Source: an uncultured Helicobacter sp.
GTDB lineage: Bacteria; Campylobacterota; Campylobacteria; Campylobacterales; Helicobacteraceae
Assembly (NCBI GenBank): GCA_944325475.1
Contig: CALVAF010000144.1
Location: forward strand, 1-34,896
Length of the DNA: 34,896 nucleotides
Direction of reading: 5' to 3'
Shown: piece after piece, positions 1 to 8,232 of the stretch
How positions within the stretch are numbered: position 1 is the stretch's first letter
How the letters are laid out: each line of letters starts with the position of its first letter
Position numbers and translations under genes: made by a program
Notes under the pieces: generated by a model
What the model was told of the DNA's origin: nothing
Database searches by the model: none
The model's input: only the letters and a program-made list of their open reading frames with translations

Positions 1-528
1 ACCCTCTTTGAGCTTGGAATCTTAGGCGAAATATTCCCCTCACTCTATGCACTCACCACACTAAAAGAAGGTAATCTCCACCACCTAGAAGCCTCTGTTT
101 TCGTACACACAATGGAAGTTTTAAAGCTTTTAGAAAAGGATTCTTTACTCCTTAAACTAACCGCCCTCTATCATGATATTGCAAAACCCTATGCTTATAG
201 AAATTTTGGAAACTCAAGCAAGCATGATGACCCAAAAATCGTGGAATCATTCCTTGATATACAAATCCCAAAAGCCCTTAAGAAAAAAATGCTACTTCTC
301 ATTAGCAATCACATCAAAATCGCTCACCTCTTTTCAATGCGTCCTTCTAAGATTCTTGATTTTTTCCACAGCTTCAAAGGAGATAAAGCCTTATTTATCG
401 ACCAAATCAAACTTTTTAAAGCCGACCAAAAGGTCGCATTAGCCAACATAAACCCCCAATTCTTGATAGTCAAAAACTCCTCAATCTTTTCACTCAAATC
501 CAAGCCTACTCCCCAAAAAAATGGATAA
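1..528 (+). CDS. CCA-adding-enzyme-like HD domain protein, 3' part, probably frameshifted
   Basis: The reading frame is open from the first base, so the 5' part lies outside the window. The visible 175 residues contain an HD-type phosphohydrolase region: HHLEASVFVHT, then LYHDIAKP, then a later NHIKIAH. This arrangement is typical of the carboxy-terminal half of bacterial tRNA nucleotidyltransferases and poly(A) polymerases that carry an HD domain. The nucleotidyltransferase head is not visible, so the CCA assignment is an inference. After residue ~150 the frame ends in an unconvincing tail. Frame 3 picks up at about 456 (PPILDSQKLLNLFTQIQAYS) and stays open to TAA at 660-662. One missing C in the run at 453-457 would explain this. 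The intact gene would run to 662 and overlap the convergent amtB 3' end. Confidence 0.6.
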   Translation, partial: TLFELGILGEIFPSLYALTTLKEGNLHHLEASVFVHTMEVLKLLEKDSLLLKLTALYHDIAKPYAYRNFGNSSKHDDPKIVESFLDIQIPKALKKKMLLLISNHIKIAHLFSMRPSKILDFFHSFKGDKALFIDQIKLFKADQKVALANINPQFLIVKNSSIFSLKSKPTPQKNG

Positions 529-615
529 GCTCCCAAACCCCAAAACCAAGTGGGAATCAAATCAAAGACCATATCCAAAAAAACAAAATTAATCTTATCT
601 TAAACTTCCTACACT

Positions 616-1893
616 CTAACGATACGCAATCTCCCCATGCAAAGACTGATCTAGCCCATTAATCTCTTGAGATTCTTCTACTCTAAGTGGGCTAAAGTGA
701 GAAATCACCTTTAAAATCACAAAGCTCCCCACCAAAGACAACACAAAGCACGCCACAATCGCCACAATCTGCACACCTAGCAAACTCCAATCACCACTAT
801 AAAACAGCCCCTCGCTTGCAGCTTCTTTAGCAATGATTCCATTCACTGAACTTGTCGCAAAAAGCCCTGTGGCAATGCCGCCCCATATCCCCCCAATCCC
901 ATGCAACCCAAAAGCATCTAGAGTATCATCATAACCCATTTTAGCTTTCAAATAACTAATTGCAAAAAAACAAATGGGCGAAGCAACAAATCCGATAAAA
1001 ACCGCCACAAAAGGCGTAACAAACCCCGCTGAAGGCGTAATTGCCACAAGCCCCGCTACAATTCCCGTGAGACTTCCTAGCAAAGTTGGCTTACCATATT
1101 TGACCCACTCTACTAACATCCATGATAGCATTGCCCCAACCACAGCAAAATTCGTTACCAAAAAAGCATTCACCGCTACAGAATTCACACTCAAGGCACT
1201 TCCAGTATTAAACCCAAGCCACCCCATCCAAAGAAAAATTGCCCCAATAAAAGAAAGCGGTAGATTATGTGGCATAATCCCTTTAGCATATTTCCGCTTC
1301 CCAAGCATCATGCAGCCTACAAGCCCAGCCACTCCAGCAGCAATATGCACTACCCCTCCCCCAGCAAAGTCCAAAGAACCAATCTTCATAAGCCAACCAC
1401 CACCCCAAACCCAATGCACCAAAACATCATAAACCAAAGTACTCCAGCATAAAATAAAAATCAAAAGCACCCCAAATCGCATTCTCTCCGTTAAAGAACC
1501 TGTAATAATCGCCGCACCAATCACCGCAAAAAGCATTTGAAAAAACATAAAAAGATTCTCACTCACCCCACCTACGCTCTGCCCTTCAATCCCCACTAAA
1601 AAAATATGATTCAAATTCCCAACAACAAGCCCAATATCATCGCCAAAAGCCAGCGTATAGCCCAAAATAATCCACTGCAAAGCCACCAAGGCATAAAGCA
1701 CAAGCGTGTTAATTGTCGTGCTTAGGACATTATTGCGATTCACCATTCCTGCATAAAACATTCCAAGAGCCGGCGTCATTAGTAAAGCAAGCCCACTACA
1801 CGCAATCAAAAACAAAATATCCACAGATACTGCCACATTCTCTGCACCAAAAGCAAAAACCACCAAAAACAAAAACAACACTAACTTTTTCAT
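616..1893 (-). CDS. amtB: Ammonium transporter AmtB
   Basis: Inner-membrane ammonium channel that takes up NH4+/NH3. It is about 425 residues from the ATG at 1893, which follows a GGGG-rich ribosome site and encodes MKKLVLFLFLVVFAFG, a signal-peptide-like first segment. Eleven or so hydrophobic segments follow. The pore twin-histidine sites are visible in VLVHWVWGGGWL and DAFGLHGIGGIWGG, and AmtB family stretches such as TPALGMFYAGMV and GSLTERMRFG are present. An upstream in-frame TTG at 1917 overlaps glnK and is the less likely start. The gene lies about 10 bases after glnK on the same strand, the classic glnK-amtB pair in which the PII protein plugs the channel. It is convergent with the HD-domain gene. 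Confidence 0.95.
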   Translation of the reverse strand: MKKLVLFLFLVVFAFGAENVAVSVDILFLIACSGLALLMTPALGMFYAGMVNRNNVLSTTINTLVLYALVALQWIILGYTLAFGDDIGLVVGNLNHIFLVGIEGQSVGGVSENLFMFFQMLFAVIGAAIITGSLTERMRFGVLLIFILCWSTLVYDVLVHWVWGGGWLMKIGSLDFAGGGVVHIAAGVAGLVGCMMLGKRKYAKGIMPHNLPLSFIGAIFLWMGWLGFNTGSALSVNSVAVNAFLVTNFAVVGAMLSWMLVEWVKYGKPTLLGSLTGIVAGLVAITPSAGFVTPFVAVFIGFVASPICFFAISYLKAKMGYDDTLDAFGLHGIGGIWGGIATGLFATSSVNGIIAKEAASEGLFYSGDWSLLGVQIVAIVACFVLSLVGSFVILKVISHFSPLRVEESQEINGLDQSLHGEIAYR

Positions 1894-1903
1894 CACCACC
1901 CCT

Positions 1904-2251
1904 TTAAATTGCATCAATTCCCTCTTGATTGGTGCGGATTCTAATCACATTTGCCACTGGCGAAATGATAATCTTACCATCACCAACATTTCCAGTATTA
2001 AGGCAATCTTTGGTGACTTGTATGATTTCATTAACCGCACTTTCTTTGCTTAGAATCTCCACACGAATCTTTGGCAGCAAATCAATTTGCATTTCATTCC
2101 CTCGATACACCTCTGTTTTACCCTTTTGATTTCCAGCACCCATAACATTACTCACGGTCATGCCTTTGATTCCTTTTTGTGAGAGTGAATCTTTTAAAAT
2201 ATTTAATTTTTCAGAACGTGTTATAATTTCAACCTTATAAATTTTTTCCAT
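1904..2251 (-). CDS. glnK: Nitrogen regulatory PII protein GlnK
   Basis: PII signal protein of 115 residues, the usual family length is 112. It senses ATP/ADP and 2-oxoglutarate and regulates the ammonium channel encoded next in the operon. The T-loop is recognisable (GNQKGKTEVYRG, then NEMQIDLLPK), as is the TGNVGDGKIIISPV signature (family form TGxxGDGKIFxxPV). The residue at the classical uridylylation site (Tyr51 of E. coli GlnB, in GAEY) is Met54 here, in GNEM. Covalent control by GlnD at that site therefore looks absent, and regulation would rest on ligand binding only. It starts at ATG 2251 behind AAGGAG and is divergent from mnmH across about 150 AT-rich bases. Confidence 0.93.
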   Translation of the reverse strand: MEKIYKVEIITRSEKLNILKDSLSQKGIKGMTVSNVMGAGNQKGKTEVYRGNEMQIDLLPKIRVEILSKESAVNEIIQVTKDCLNTGNVGDGKIIISPVANVIRIRTNQEGIDAI

Positions 2252-2359
2252 ACACCTCTCCTTAATTAAAAATTACCATGGCGAATTATACAAACTTAAA
2301 TCTTAACTTAATTTTAATAACTAAATTAAATATTTAAGTAAATAATTATAAAAATTTTT

Positions 2360-2368
2360 TGCTACAAT
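2360..2368 (+). promoter_or_regulatory. Extended -10 promoter of mnmH-prfB
   Basis: The sequence TGCTACAAT is an extended -10 element in an AT-rich region. Transcription would start near 2375, about 24 bases before the GTG start of mnmH. This makes the in-frame TTG at 2372 unusable and helps fix the gene start. Confidence 0.6.
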
Positions 2369-2398
2369 ACTTTGTTCATTTTATTAAGGAATCATTAC

Positions 2399-3406
2399 GT
2401 GGAAAAAGACATTAAAATCCAAGATTTTTTAAACCAAAATCTTCCCTTCATCATCGACACCCGTTCCCCCAGAGAATACGCTCATTCTCATATCCCAAAA
2501 GCAGTGAATTTTCCAGTTTTGCAAGATAATGAGTTTGAAGAAGTTGGCACACTTTATAAAAAGGATTCTTTTGGAGCAAAGATTCTTGGAGCAAGTCTCA
2601 TCTCTCAAAACATCTCCTGCCACCTCTTGGAACTAAAAAATCTTATCACACCTGCCACACCCTTTCGAATCTATTGCGCTAGAGGTGGTATGCGAAGCCA
2701 TTCTTTTGCGATTATTTTGCGGCACATTGGCTATCGCATTTCAGTATTAGATGGTGGCTACAAAGCCTATCGTAAAGCCATAACCCAAAGCCTAGAGCAA
2801 GCCCCACCACACAGATTCATCACTCTAATTGGACCCACAGGAAGCGGCAAAAGCGAAATCATCAAGTCTTTTAATGATTCTTTAGATATTGAGAAAATAG
2901 CAAGGCATCTTGGCTCTAGCTTTGGTGGGATTTGCGGGAATCAGCCTAGCTTTAAGATGTTTCAAAATCTCATTTTTGAGCGTTTAAGGGAATTACAAAA
3001 TGCCCCTTTTGTGCTAGTTGAAGGAGAAAGCAAAAAGATGGGGAATCTCATTTTACCCACTCCACTTTATCAAGCTTACCAAAATGCCCCAAAGATTCTT
3101 ATCCTCTCTTCCTTAGAGCAAAGAATTCAAAGAATCATAGCACAATATGGTAAAATTTCAAATCATTTTTTCAAAACCTCGATGCAAAAAATCGCACCCT
3201 TTATGAAAAAGCAATTTTGGCAGGAGGCAAATGACGCCTTTTTTTCCCGAAATTTGCAAAAGGTTACAGAAATTTTGCTAGTCGAATATTATGATAAAGT
3301 CTATAAAAAAGAATCTTTTAACCATATCGTGCATTACCAAAGCACCGCCCAAGCCCTCGCAGAAATCGAGGCTTTTGCAAAAGAATTTTATAAAATAAAG
3401 GAATAA
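2399..3406 (+). CDS. mnmH: tRNA 2-selenouridine synthase MnmH (SelU)
   Basis: Replaces sulfur by selenium in the wobble 2-thiouridine of tRNAs, using selenophosphate; it acts through a geranylated intermediate in the known family. The protein is 335 residues. An amino-terminal rhodanese domain (IIDTRSPREYAHSHIP) has its catalytic cysteine in YCARGGMRSHS, near residue 97. A P-loop follows in LIGPTGSGKSEI. The GTG start at 2399 lies eight bases after AAGGA and fits the promoter. The gene is two bases from prfB and probably in one transcript with it. Its presence implies that the organism makes selenophosphate (SelD), which is not in this window. Confidence 0.92.
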   Translation: MEKDIKIQDFLNQNLPFIIDTRSPREYAHSHIPKAVNFPVLQDNEFEEVGTLYKKDSFGAKILGASLISQNISCHLLELKNLITPATPFRIYCARGGMRSHSFAIILRHIGYRISVLDGGYKAYRKAITQSLEQAPPHRFITLIGPTGSGKSEIIKSFNDSLDIEKIARHLGSSFGGICGNQPSFKMFQNLIFERLRELQNAPFVLVEGESKKMGNLILPTPLYQAYQNAPKILILSSLEQRIQRIIAQYGKISNHFFKTSMQKIAPFMKKQFWQEANDAFFSRNLQKVTEILLVEYYDKVYKKESFNHIVHYQSTAQALAEIEAFAKEFYKIKE

Positions 3407-3408
3407 TT

Positions 3409-4500
3409 TTGGATAATTATGAATATGGCGAATTGCTTAAAGAACTTGAAATCAAACGGCAGAATATCGAAAAAATTATGCAACCAAGTCAGCTAGAATC
3501 AAGAATTAAAGAGATTGAATCACTAGAACAACAAAAGGAATTTTGGGAAGATTCCAAAAAAGCTGGAGAATACCAAAAAGAAAAAAAGCGTTGCTTAAGG
3601 CAGCTAGAAAAATACCAAGAAGCAAGCCTAGCTTTGAGCGATGCAAAAGAGCTTTTTGAACTATCAAGTGATGATGAAGCGACGCTAGAAGAGCTTTTTG
3701 GCGAAGCCACTTCGCTAAAAGAACAGATTAAAAAAGCAGAAATTGAAGTTATGTTAAATGGGGAGCTTGATTCAAACAACGCAATTTTTACTATCACGCC
3801 GGGAGCTGGTGGAACAGAATCACAAGATTGGGCAAGCATGCTTTATCGCATGTATTTGCGATGGGCAGAGAGGCGTGGGTTTAAAGTTGAGCTTTTAGAT
3901 TATCAAGAGGGTGATGAGGCAGGAATCAAGGATGCAAGCTTTATCATCAAAGGAGAAAATACTTATGGCTATGCAAAGGTTGAGAATGGGATTCACAGGC
4001 TTGTTAGAATCTCGCCTTTTGATTCTAATGCCAAACGCCACACAAGCTTTGCTTCCGTACAAGTAACGCCAGAGATTGATGATAATATCGCTATTGAAAT
4101 TGAAGAGAAAGATTTACGCATCGACACTTATCGCGCAAGTGGTGCAGGCGGACAGCATATCAACAAAACTGAATCAGCTATTCGAATCACGCACCTTCCC
4201 ACAGGAATTGTCGTGCAGTGTCAAAATGACAGAAGCCAACACAAAAACAAAGCCACCGCTCTAAAAATGCTAAAATCCAAACTCTATGAGCTCGAAGTTC
4301 AAAAGCGCAATGAACAAATTGCCAATGACGACAAAAGCGAGATTGGTTGGGGACATCAAATCCGCTCATATGTCCTAGCCCCCTACCAACAAGTCAAAGA
4401 TTTACGCTCCAACATCGCTTATAGCAACGTTGAAGGAATTTTAGATGGGGATATTGATATGATTTTAGAGGGTGTACTTATCTGTATTAATTCCAAATAA
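3409..4500 (+). CDS. prfB: Peptide chain release factor 2
   Basis: RF2 terminates translation at UGA and UAA codons on the ribosome. The 363-residue protein has the stop-codon reading tripeptide SPF (RISPFDSNAKRHTSFASV) and the peptidyl-transferase GGQ motif (SGAGGQHINKTESA), whose glutamine is the known methylation site. The start is TTG at 3409, with the ribosome site AAGGA overlapping the mnmH stop. The reading frame is continuous from this start. The in-frame UGA and +1 programmed frameshift known from many bacterial prfB genes is not present, so autoregulation by frameshifting is absent here. Confidence 0.95.
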   Translation: MDNYEYGELLKELEIKRQNIEKIMQPSQLESRIKEIESLEQQKEFWEDSKKAGEYQKEKKRCLRQLEKYQEASLALSDAKELFELSSDDEATLEELFGEATSLKEQIKKAEIEVMLNGELDSNNAIFTITPGAGGTESQDWASMLYRMYLRWAERRGFKVELLDYQEGDEAGIKDASFIIKGENTYGYAKVENGIHRLVRISPFDSNAKRHTSFASVQVTPEIDDNIAIEIEEKDLRIDTYRASGAGGQHINKTESAIRITHLPTGIVVQCQNDRSQHKNKATALKMLKSKLYELEVQKRNEQIANDDKSEIGWGHQIRSYVLAPYQQVKDLRSNIAYSNVEGILDGDIDMILEGVLICINSK

Positions 4501-4510
4501 GCACACCCTC
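4468..4510 (+). terminator. Stem-loop over the prfB stop codon
   Basis: GAGGGTGTACTTAT (4468-4481) pairs with ATAAGCACACCCTC (4497-4510), 13 of 14 positions, with a 15-base loop. It includes the last codons and stop of prfB. There is no immediate T-run, so it may be an RNA-stabilising or pausing hairpin rather than a full terminator. Confidence 0.45.
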
Positions 4511-4549
4511 CAAAAAGAGAAAAGTTTTTGCTTTTAAACACACTTTTCT
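4511..4549 (-). terminator. Terminator of fldA, possibly bidirectional
   Basis: AGAAAAGT (4518-4525) and ACTTTTCT (4542-4549) are perfect inverted repeats directly after the fldA stop. Read on the minus strand the second arm is followed by CTTTTTG, the layout of a factor-independent terminator. It sits between the convergent prfB and fldA genes. Confidence 0.55.
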
Positions 4550-5059
4550 TTAAGCAAACTGCCCAGCAATAGCCTCACACCATTTTTCTATTCTTGTATC
4601 TGTTAGGTCCTCTTGATTGTCTTCATCTAGGATTAATCCCACAAATTCCCCATTGATAACTGCTTTTGATTCTTCATACTCATAGCCCTCTGTGCTAGTT
4701 TTGCCAATCACTTTTGCACTTTTAGCCTGATTATAAATCTCAGCAATCCCATCACAAAAAGTATCACTATAAGTATCTTGATCGCCAAGCCCAACAAGAG
4801 CAATGACTTTCCCTTCAAAATCCGCCGGGCTTAAAGTCCCCAAAAAATCTTCCCAATCTCCTTGAATATCGCCACTCCCATAAGTTGGGGTTGCAAGAAT
4901 TAGATTTTTAAAAGCTTTCAAATCTTCTTTGGAAGCCTTTGCAACATCAAAATTTTCCACTTCCTTAGCATTTTTTTCTTGCAAAGTTTGCGCAATCTTT
5001 TCTGCGATTCTTTGGGTATTTCCACTATCGCTTCCATAAAATAATCCGATTTTTTCCAT
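4550..5059 (-). CDS. fldA: Flavodoxin I
   Basis: Small FMN electron carrier. In Helicobacter it accepts electrons from pyruvate:acceptor oxidoreductase. The protein is 169 residues from the ATG at 5059, which follows GGAG; an ATG further upstream at 5086 would add nine residues without family support. The phosphate-binding loop is GSDSGNTQ, and the stretches ATPTYGSGDIQGDWEDFLGTL, VGLGDQDTYSDTF and LDEDNQEDLTDTRIEKW are very close to the H. pylori FldA pattern as I recall it. It is divergent from the antiporter gene; an AT palindrome lies in the shared upstream region. Confidence 0.95.
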   Translation of the reverse strand: MEKIGLFYGSDSGNTQRIAEKIAQTLQEKNAKEVENFDVAKASKEDLKAFKNLILATPTYGSGDIQGDWEDFLGTLSPADFEGKVIALVGLGDQDTYSDTFCDGIAEIYNQAKSAKVIGKTSTEGYEYEESKAVINGEFVGLILDEDNQEDLTDTRIEKWCEAIAGQFA

Positions 5060-5125
5060 AATTTTCTCCAAAATTTTGATTTTCAAAATGCAGAGTTTAA
5101 AACAAATATTCTTAAAAAATAATTA

Positions 5126-5143
5126 TAATAATACTTATTATTA
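5126..5143. promoter_or_regulatory. 18-base AT palindrome, candidate Fur operator
   Basis: TAATAATA-CT-TATTATTA is a perfect 8+8 inverted repeat with a 2-base spacer. It resembles the TAATAAT/ATTATTA arms reported for Helicobacter Fur sites, but with a different spacing. It lies 67 bases before fldA and upstream of the antiporter promoter. The AT-rich background makes chance a real alternative. Confidence 0.35.
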
Positions 5144-5207
5144 ATAAAAAATGAAATTTTTCCCAAATCCCTCAAAAAACCCCTTGTAACTTCTTGTCAC
5201 TTTGGTA

Positions 5208-5213
5208 TATAAT
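5208..5213 (+). promoter_or_regulatory. -10 element of the KefB-type antiporter gene
   Basis: TATAAT preceded by TTTGGTA, about 20 bases before the AAGGA ribosome site at 5231. Confidence 0.5.
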
Positions 5214-5256
5214 TCAAAAACTTTATTTTTAAGGAAATCCCATAGATATTTTATTT

Positions 5257-6972
5257 GTGATTGTTTGCGCTTTTGCGATGGCAGTGGTCTCTGGCATTAT
5301 TTTAAACAAACTCAAAATTCCAACGATTATTGGCTACATTGTAACGGGGGTTTTGACGGCTTATATTTTTAATTTTAGAGTAGAAGATTCCACTGATTTA
5401 AGCGAAATTGCTGAAATGGGAATCGTCTTTTTGATGTTTATGATTGGGCTTGATTTTAGCTTCAAAAAAATGTCTTCAATCAAACAGGAAGTTTTTTTGT
5501 TTGGCGGCTTTCAAATTGGGCTTTCCATTCTCTTTTTCTTTTTTATCTGCTATTCTCTTTTTGGGTTTAATTTCGACACCTCCATCATCATAGCAAGTGC
5601 GATTAGCCTCTCATCTACCGCGATTGTCTTAAAGCATCTCAATGAAATTAATCAAACCAAAACTTCCTATGGAATCGCTTCTGTTGGGATTCTCATTTTC
5701 CAAGATTTAGCAGTGATTCCTATTCTTTTAATGATTAAGCTTTTAAGTAGCAAAAACTTACCCTTAAGCGATCTCTTAGTAACCACTGGAATCTCGGCTT
5801 TTATCGTTGTGATTTTACTCTTATTACCGGGACGATTCTTAGCTAAAATCATTCTACGCTCATCGGCTAAAATGAAAACCGATGAAATTTTCGTAGGGAC
5901 CGTGTTCTTAATTGTTTTGGGTTCGGCGTTTTTAAGCCAATCCTTTGGGTTTTCAATGACACTTGGTGCGTTTTTATCAGGCATGATTATCTCAAGCACC
6001 CCTTATAAATACCAAGTGGCTTCTGTACTAGTGTATTTCCGCGACCTTTTACTTGGAGTTTTCTTTATTACCATAGGAATGCAAGTGAATATTGTCTTTT
6101 TAGTTAAATATTTTGCCATTATCATCGCCCTTGTTTTCCTCACACTTTTAGCCAAAACCCTCATTATATTTCTTTTCCTAAGCCTCTTTAGAGGGACAAA
6201 AATCGCAATGAAAGTCGCCCTCTCCCTCTCACAAATTGGAGAATTTTCTTTTGCAATTTTCTTGCTTGCAAGCCAACATCAAATTCTAAACTTACAGCTA
6301 GATGGCGGGATTTTGAAGCATATTTTTGGAGCAGGATCTTTTGCCACAATCACTCCAACAGAAATCCACCAATTCCTTACACTTATGGTCATTTTCTCGA
6401 TGATTACCACACCTTTTATCCTTGATAATCTCGACAAATGCGCCGCTTTTACCCTAAAGCTTATTAGGATTCCACAAAAGCTCTCCCCCAAGCACACCCA
6501 AGAGCAGCAAGAGGAAGAAAACCCTAAAAAACGCATTCTCATCTGCGGTTATGGGCTTGTGGGGCAAAAGATTTTTGATTTTTTAAAAGACTATGATGTC
6601 GAGGTTTTTGGAATTGACTCTAATTATGAAAGGGTTGAAAAAGGCATTATAAAGGGTGATAGAATCATCTATGGCAATATTACAAATAAGATGATTTTCA
6701 AAGAAGTGGAGATACAAAAAATTACGGCGGTGATTTTGTGCCTTGAATCACCTGTGAAAATTCAAAAAGCCTGTAGGCATATTTTAGCCCTCTCTAAATA
6801 CACTAAAATCATCGTCCAAACTCGCGATAGTATCCTTGAATCAGAGCTTAAATCTATGGGGCTTTATGGCGTTATCAATGTCACAAGAGAGATTGCTGCA
6901 ACCCTCTCTAACCTCAACCTTGAAGCCATTAAAGAAGAAGAGAGGCAAGAAGATACAACAAAAGAAGAATAA
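5257..6972 (+). CDS. KefB/CPA2-type monovalent cation:proton antiporter with RCK domain
   Basis: Inner-membrane K+/Na+:H+ exchanger of the CPA2 family. Residues ~1-400 form about 12 membrane segments, with family stretches KLKIPTIIGYIVTGVL, GIVFLMFMIGLDFS and SLSSTAIVLKHLNE. A TrkA-N (RCK) nucleotide-binding domain follows from ~425 with the Rossmann motif ILICGYGLVGQ and FGIDSNYERV. The regulatory domain suggests gating by NAD(H) or glutathione-type ligands, as in KefB/KefC. The coordinates use the GTG at 5257, but the ribosome site AAGGA at 5231 is about 21 bases away. Optimal spacing points to the in-frame ATA at 5242, giving five more residues (DILFV). The substrate ion cannot be told from sequence. 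Confidence 0.85.
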   Translation: MIVCAFAMAVVSGIILNKLKIPTIIGYIVTGVLTAYIFNFRVEDSTDLSEIAEMGIVFLMFMIGLDFSFKKMSSIKQEVFLFGGFQIGLSILFFFFICYSLFGFNFDTSIIIASAISLSSTAIVLKHLNEINQTKTSYGIASVGILIFQDLAVIPILLMIKLLSSKNLPLSDLLVTTGISAFIVVILLLLPGRFLAKIILRSSAKMKTDEIFVGTVFLIVLGSAFLSQSFGFSMTLGAFLSGMIISSTPYKYQVASVLVYFRDLLLGVFFITIGMQVNIVFLVKYFAIIIALVFLTLLAKTLIIFLFLSLFRGTKIAMKVALSLSQIGEFSFAIFLLASQHQILNLQLDGGILKHIFGAGSFATITPTEIHQFLTLMVIFSMITTPFILDNLDKCAAFTLKLIRIPQKLSPKHTQEQQEEENPKKRILICGYGLVGQKIFDFLKDYDVEVFGIDSNYERVEKGIIKGDRIIYGNITNKMIFKEVEIQKITAVILCLESPVKIQKACRHILALSKYTKIIVQTRDSILESELKSMGLYGVINVTREIAATLSNLNLEAIKEEERQEDTTKEE

Positions 6973-7445
6973 AGCTGATTTTGCAATTTCTCACATACCT
7001 TTGCAAGATAGCCCATAAGCATAACAAAAAAACCATAACCTTCAATTACTCTTGATTCTATCTCTAGTGTCATTACAAGACTTCATTAAGAGTCATGATA
7101 ATCCATATTAGAATCACAAAAAAAGCAATAAGGCAGTTACAAAATCAAAGGTGAGTGCTTTGATTCTTGATTCTATTTCTATACAATTATTACTTTCTTG
7201 TTGCACCTCACATCAACAAAGCACAAGTGCAAATGAGTTCTATGCACCGCTTTGCCATTTTATTCCTTGCAATGATGCAGTGGAAACCCTCTGCATTTCT
7301 ATTACTCCTTCATTACAAAGCTTGGCTAAAAGTCATAACAATCCAAGTTTTGAATTCTATTAGATTCTATGCCTGCATTTATCTCTGCCACTTTATAACT
7401 ATGCATTGCTTTAAACAAAACTCTTTTAATACCTTACCTTTTCCC
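6973..7445. other. 473-base gap without a convincing gene
   Basis: Short frames here have no ribosome site and no recognisable protein pattern. A segment near 7069-7113 (CATTACAAGACTTC...) recurs in diverged form near 7311-7355 (CATTACAAAGCTTG...), about three quarters identical by eye. This may be a decayed repeat. No binding-protein gene for the adjacent ABC transporter is present. Confidence 0.5.
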
Positions 7446-8207
7446 CTAAAAATCAAAAATACTTAAAAATCGCTTTGCTCTCTGGTTTTTAGGGCTTGAG
7501 AAAAACTCCTGTGGTGTTGCAATTTCAGCAATTTTACCACTATCAAAAAACACGATTTTATCTGCGACATTTTGGGCAAACTTCATCTCATGAGTTACAA
7601 GAATCATCGTCATTCCCTGCATAGCAAGTTCCTTGATCACTTCTAAAACCTCCTTTACCATTTCGGGGTCCAAAGATGCCGTCACCTCATCAAAAAGCAT
7701 CATCTCAGGATTCATACACAATGCCCTTACAATCGCTACTCGCTGCTTCTGCCCTCCGCTTAATTCCTTAGGATAAGAATCCCTTTTGTGCAATAGCCCT
7801 ACCCTCTCTAAAAGCTTGAGTGCTTGAGTACTCGCCTCCTTCTTCTTGTGTTTTTGCACCTTTAGTGGTGCTAAGAGAATATTATCTAGCACACTTAGAT
7901 GTGGAAAAAGCTCATAACTTTGAAACACCATTCCGATTTTTTGACGAATCTTGCTCCAATTAATCTTTGCCTTATTTGCCGCGCTAATCACCTCTCCACC
8001 AAAGGTAATGGTGCCCCCATTAATACTTTCTAAACCATTAATACAACGTAAGAAAGTGCTTTTGCCACATCCACTAGGTCCCAAAATCGCACAAACCTCA
8101 CCTCTTTTGACCTCCAAAGATATGGAATCTAACACCACAGAATCCCCAAAATTCTTCACCAAATCCGACACACTCAACAACACTTCATTACTCATATCAT
8201 TTAACAT
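7446..8207 (-). CDS. glnQ: Polar amino acid ABC transporter ATP-binding protein (GlnQ/ArtP type)
   Basis: Cytoplasmic ATPase that drives uptake through the two permeases encoded just upstream. The Walker A motif is GPSGCGKST, the signature LSGGQKQR, Walker B MMLFDEVTASLDP, and the switch histidine lies in LVTHEM, all in order. From the ATG at 8207, which has AAGGA four bases before it, the protein is 253 residues, near the family length of ~245. A TTG at 8240 overlapping the permease stop is the alternative start. Family resemblance is to glutamine/arginine/cystine importers; the substrate cannot be assigned because no periplasmic binding protein is encoded beside it. Confidence 0.9.
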   Translation of the reverse strand: MLNDMSNEVLLSVSDLVKNFGDSVVLDSISLEVKRGEVCAILGPSGCGKSTFLRCINGLESINGGTITFGGEVISAANKAKINWSKIRQKIGMVFQSYELFPHLSVLDNILLAPLKVQKHKKKEASTQALKLLERVGLLHKRDSYPKELSGGQKQRVAIVRALCMNPEMMLFDEVTASLDPEMVKEVLEVIKELAMQGMTMILVTHEMKFAQNVADKIVFFDSGKIAEIATPQEFFSSPKNQRAKRFLSIFDF

Positions 8208-8232
8208 TTTTTCCTTAAAAATATCAACTCTT

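Noticed and set aside
3409..3520. Programmed frameshift in prfB
   Set aside because: The frame is continuous from the TTG start and no early in-frame TGA is present.
7151..7466. Two overlapping short frames as genes
   Set aside because: No ribosome site, no protein-like pattern, and they run into the end of the ABC ATPase gene on the other strand.
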